From NCBI RefSeq assembly GCF_003627095.1, contig NZ_CP032627.1, forward strand, positions 310,001-374,000: DNA of 64,000 nucleotides, given 5' to 3'. This stretch comes from Lactococcus allomyrinae. Lineage in GTDB: Bacteria > Bacillota > Bacilli > Lactobacillales > Streptococcaceae. Shown here piece after piece: positions 62,094-64,000 of this stretch (position 1 is the stretch's first letter; every line of letters begins with the position of its first letter). A model generated the notes under the pieces. The model worked only from the letters and a program-made list of their open reading frames with translations. It searched no databases and was not told the DNA's origin. The position numbers and the translations under genes are program-made.

Positions 62094-62825
62094 ATGGAAA
62101 TTAAAAACAAAAATGTCTTTATTACAGGTTCAACGCGTGGAATTGGTAAAGCCATTGCAATCCAATTTGCAAAAGCAGGAAGTAATGTCGTGATTAATGG
62201 TCGTTCAAGTATATCTGACGAATTACTTGCTGAATTTACTGCTTTTGGGATCAAAGCTGTAGGTATCTCAGGAGATATCTCAAAATCAGAAGACGCAAAA
62301 CGAATGGTTGGCGAAGCTGTTGAAGCGTTGGGTTCAGTGGATATTTTGGTGAATAATGCAGGTATTACACGTGATGGCTTATCACTCAAAATGTCTGAAG
62401 AAGATTTTGAAGCAGTACTCAAGATTAATCTGATAGGGGCGTTCAACATGACACAGGCTGTCCTAAAACCAATGACTAGAGCGAGAAGTGGTGCAATTAT
62501 CAATATTTCATCAGTCGTTGGATTGATTGGTAATGCGGGTCAAGCAAATTATGCTGCATCAAAAGCGGGTTTAATTGGTTTCACAAAATCAATTGCTCGT
62601 GAAGTAGCTGGACGTAATGTCCGTGTTAATGCTGTGGCACCAGGTTTTATTGAATCTGACATGACAGAAGTGCTCTCTGATAAAGTAAAAGATGCCATGA
62701 AAGCTCAAATTCCAATGAAACGTTTTGGAAATCCAGAAGAAGTTGCGTCAGTTGTAAAATTCCTTGCAGAGCAAGAATATATGACTGGTCAAGTCTTAGC
62801 AATTGACGGCGGAATGGCAATGTAA
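62094..62825 (+). CDS. fabG: 3-oxoacyl-ACP reductase (FabG)
   Basis: The 243-residue NADPH-dependent short-chain reductase starts at ATG 62094 (MEIKNKNVFITG) behind AGGGAGAAA; a longer frame from 62049 lacks support. It shows GSTRGIGKAIA near 13, NNAG near 86, catalytic Ser in NISSVVG near 137, and YxxxK in NYAASKAGL near 150. It reduces beta-ketoacyl-ACP in chain elongation. Confidence 0.96.
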   Translation: MEIKNKNVFITGSTRGIGKAIAIQFAKAGSNVVINGRSSISDELLAEFTAFGIKAVGISGDISKSEDAKRMVGEAVEALGSVDILVNNAGITRDGLSLKMSEEDFEAVLKINLIGAFNMTQAVLKPMTRARSGAIINISSVVGLIGNAGQANYAASKAGLIGFTKSIAREVAGRNVRVNAVAPGFIESDMTEVLSDKVKDAMKAQIPMKRFGNPEEVASVVKFLAEQEYMTGQVLAIDGGMAM

Positions 62826-62832
62826 TAAAATA

Positions 62833-62880
62833 ATATGCTAGAAAGACTTATTTATAAACTCTCAAAAAATTCTTTCTAGC
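62833..62880 (+). repeat. Hairpin after fabG
   Basis: GCTAGAAAG pairs with CTTTCTAGC across an AT-rich loop. It is not followed by a clear T-run, and a TATAAT lies just after it, so it may be an mRNA processing or attenuation site before fabF. Downstream TGAAGTAATCACTTCA (63014-63029) matches the inverse of the word at 49547. Confidence 0.45.
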
Positions 62881-63113
62881 TCAGTTATAATGTATGGGAT
62901 ACTGCAAATTAATTGTGTGGTACTTTCATTCAAAAAGAACAAAGTCGTTCAGAATTTGATTTCACCTGAAGTTGCTTTTTAACTTAGCAAGTGCATTCTA
63001 AATCCTCCACTGATGAAGTAATCACTTCAAGTTTGCGGATAAGAGAAAAATTTGAATTAAGTAAAATTTGGTTAAAAGCCTTCTGAACATATCTAACAAT
63101 AAAGGATAAAAAT

Positions 63114-64000
63114 ATGACAAATCGTGTAGTTATCACAGGTTATGGTGTTGTTTCTGCAATTGGAAATACTCCAGAAGATTTTTGGAAAAGTCTTAAATCA
63201 GGTAAAACTGGTATTGGACCAATCACACACTTTGATGCGCAAGCAACGGGAATCTCTGTTGCTGCAGAAGTTAAAGATTTTCCATTTGACAAATATTTTG
63301 AGAAAAAAGATGCGCGTCGCATGGATACTTTTAGCTTATATGCTGTCTATGCAGCACTTGATGCTTTCAATATGTCAGGGATTAACGAAGAAAATACAGA
63401 CTTCGATCGTTTAGGCTGTATCATGGCTTCAGGTATTGGTGGTTTGGAACAGTCACAAAAAAATGCCCAAGTTATTCTCCAAAAAGGACCACGCAAAGTA
63501 GCGCCACTCTATGTGCCACTTGCAATTGCTAATATGGCAACAGGAAATGTTGCTTTGCGGACGGGTGCACGCGGTGTTTCTCGTGCCGAGGTGACAGCTT
63601 GTGCGGCTGGTGCCAACTCGATTGGTTCTGCTTTTCGTGAAATCAAGCATGGTTACGCAGATGCTATGATTGCTGGCGGTGCAGAAGCTGCAATTTGTGA
63701 ACTTGGTATTGCTGGTTTTGCTAATTTGACTGCACTTTCAAAAGAAACTGATCCAACGATTGCGTGTCGTCCTTTTGATAAAGACCGCAATGGTTTTGTG
63801 ATGGGTGAGGGTGCTGGAGCTGTAATTCTTGAAAGTCTTGAACACGCTCAAGCACGAGGCGCGAATATTCTTGCTGAAATTGTAGGTTATGGGAATACAA
63901 ACGATGCATTTCATATGACAACACCATCAGGTGTTGGGGCAGAAAAAGCAATGAAATTGGCGCTTGAAGAAGGCGGAATCAAACCTGAGGAAGTTGATTA
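63114..64000 (+). CDS. fabF: 3-oxoacyl-ACP synthase II (FabF), 3' end cut off by the window
   Basis: The first 295 residues of the elongating condensing enzyme are present. It begins MTNRVVITGYGVVSAIG; the nucleophile Cys lies in VTACAAGANSIG near 164, GFVMGEGAG lies near 231, and the His-containing FHMTTPSG loop near 268. The second catalytic His and the C terminus are beyond the edge. AAAGGAT is the ribosome site. It follows fabG after a 288-bp gap. Confidence 0.95.
   Translation, partial: MTNRVVITGYGVVSAIGNTPEDFWKSLKSGKTGIGPITHFDAQATGISVAAEVKDFPFDKYFEKKDARRMDTFSLYAVYAALDAFNMSGINEENTDFDRLGCIMASGIGGLEQSQKNAQVILQKGPRKVAPLYVPLAIANMATGNVALRTGARGVSRAEVTACAAGANSIGSAFREIKHGYADAMIAGGAEAAICELGIAGFANLTALSKETDPTIACRPFDKDRNGFVMGEGAGAVILESLEHAQARGANILAEIVGYGNTNDAFHMTTPSGVGAEKAMKLALEEGGIKPEEVD

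Noticed and set aside
1-64000. CRISPR arrays, tRNA or rRNA genes, prophage or att sites
   Set aside because: No regularly spaced direct repeats, no tRNA T-loop pattern in a foldable context, and no phage or integrase genes were seen on either strand.

Overview
The window looks like the chromosome of a low-GC lactic acid bacterium, most probably Lactococcus (raffinolactis/piscium-like rather than L. lactis, by inference). The evidence is AT-rich DNA, TTGACA/extended TATAAT promoters, and typical lactococcal/streptococcal gene orders: menFDHBE, gdpP-rplI-dnaC, ccrZ-trmB, nrdR-dnaB-dnaI, rimP-nusA-ylxR-ylxQ-infB-rbfA, and fabT-fabH-acpP-fabD-fabG-fabF without fabK. No rRNA, tRNA, CRISPR, prophage or intact insertion sequence is visible.

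Layout. 1-5.6 kb: a minus-strand menaquinone operon, with menE cut by the window edge. 5.7-12.5 kb: a probable small RNA, an Rgg-type regulator, and a divergent WxL surface-protein locus (DUF916/DUF3324 protein, small LPXTG protein, two WxL proteins and a double-HTH protein). 12.6-32.3 kb: housekeeping and metabolism (acetyltransferase, YtoI-like CBS regulator, NrnA, asparaginase, HAD-MazG fusion, aspartokinase, GdpP, L9, DnaC, Veg, CcrZ, TrmB, NrdR, DnaB, DnaI, nitroreductase, pentapeptide protein), then der. 34.2-40.1 kb: a sortase-assembled pilus operon. 40.2-41.3 kb: lrgAB. 41.5-48.1 kb: the nusA/infB translation operon. 48.3-58.2 kb: a LacI-controlled sugar ABC transporter with GH13, DUF1861 and GH130 enzymes, a phosphomannomutase-like HAD protein and ManA. 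58.7-64 kb: the fatty-acid operon, with fabF cut by the edge.

How the genes connect. The GH130 phosphorylase, PMM-like protein and ManA give a mannose-1-P to mannose-6-P to fructose-6-P route behind the ABC importer. GdpP and NrnA can carry out successive steps of c-di-AMP breakdown. The men genes supply menaquinone. The WxL and pilus loci encode two separate adhesin systems, each with a lectin-like large protein.

The most unusual signals lie between genes: (1) the octamer CTGTCAGT/ACTGACAG in roughly thirty exact copies, often as inverted pairs forming terminators, and missing from the three accessory loci; (2) a family of about 50-100 bp imperfect palindromes inside the rimP-infB-rbfA operon, with different loop-tip sequences but preserved pairing, one copy carrying an outward promoter that predicts a leaderless mRNA; (3) a mosaic intergenic repeat family; (4) a hairpin that may bridge the Shine-Dalgarno and start codon of fabD; and (5) a 52-residue membrane protein overlapping the end of fabD. 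All coordinates and motif counts were read by eye.
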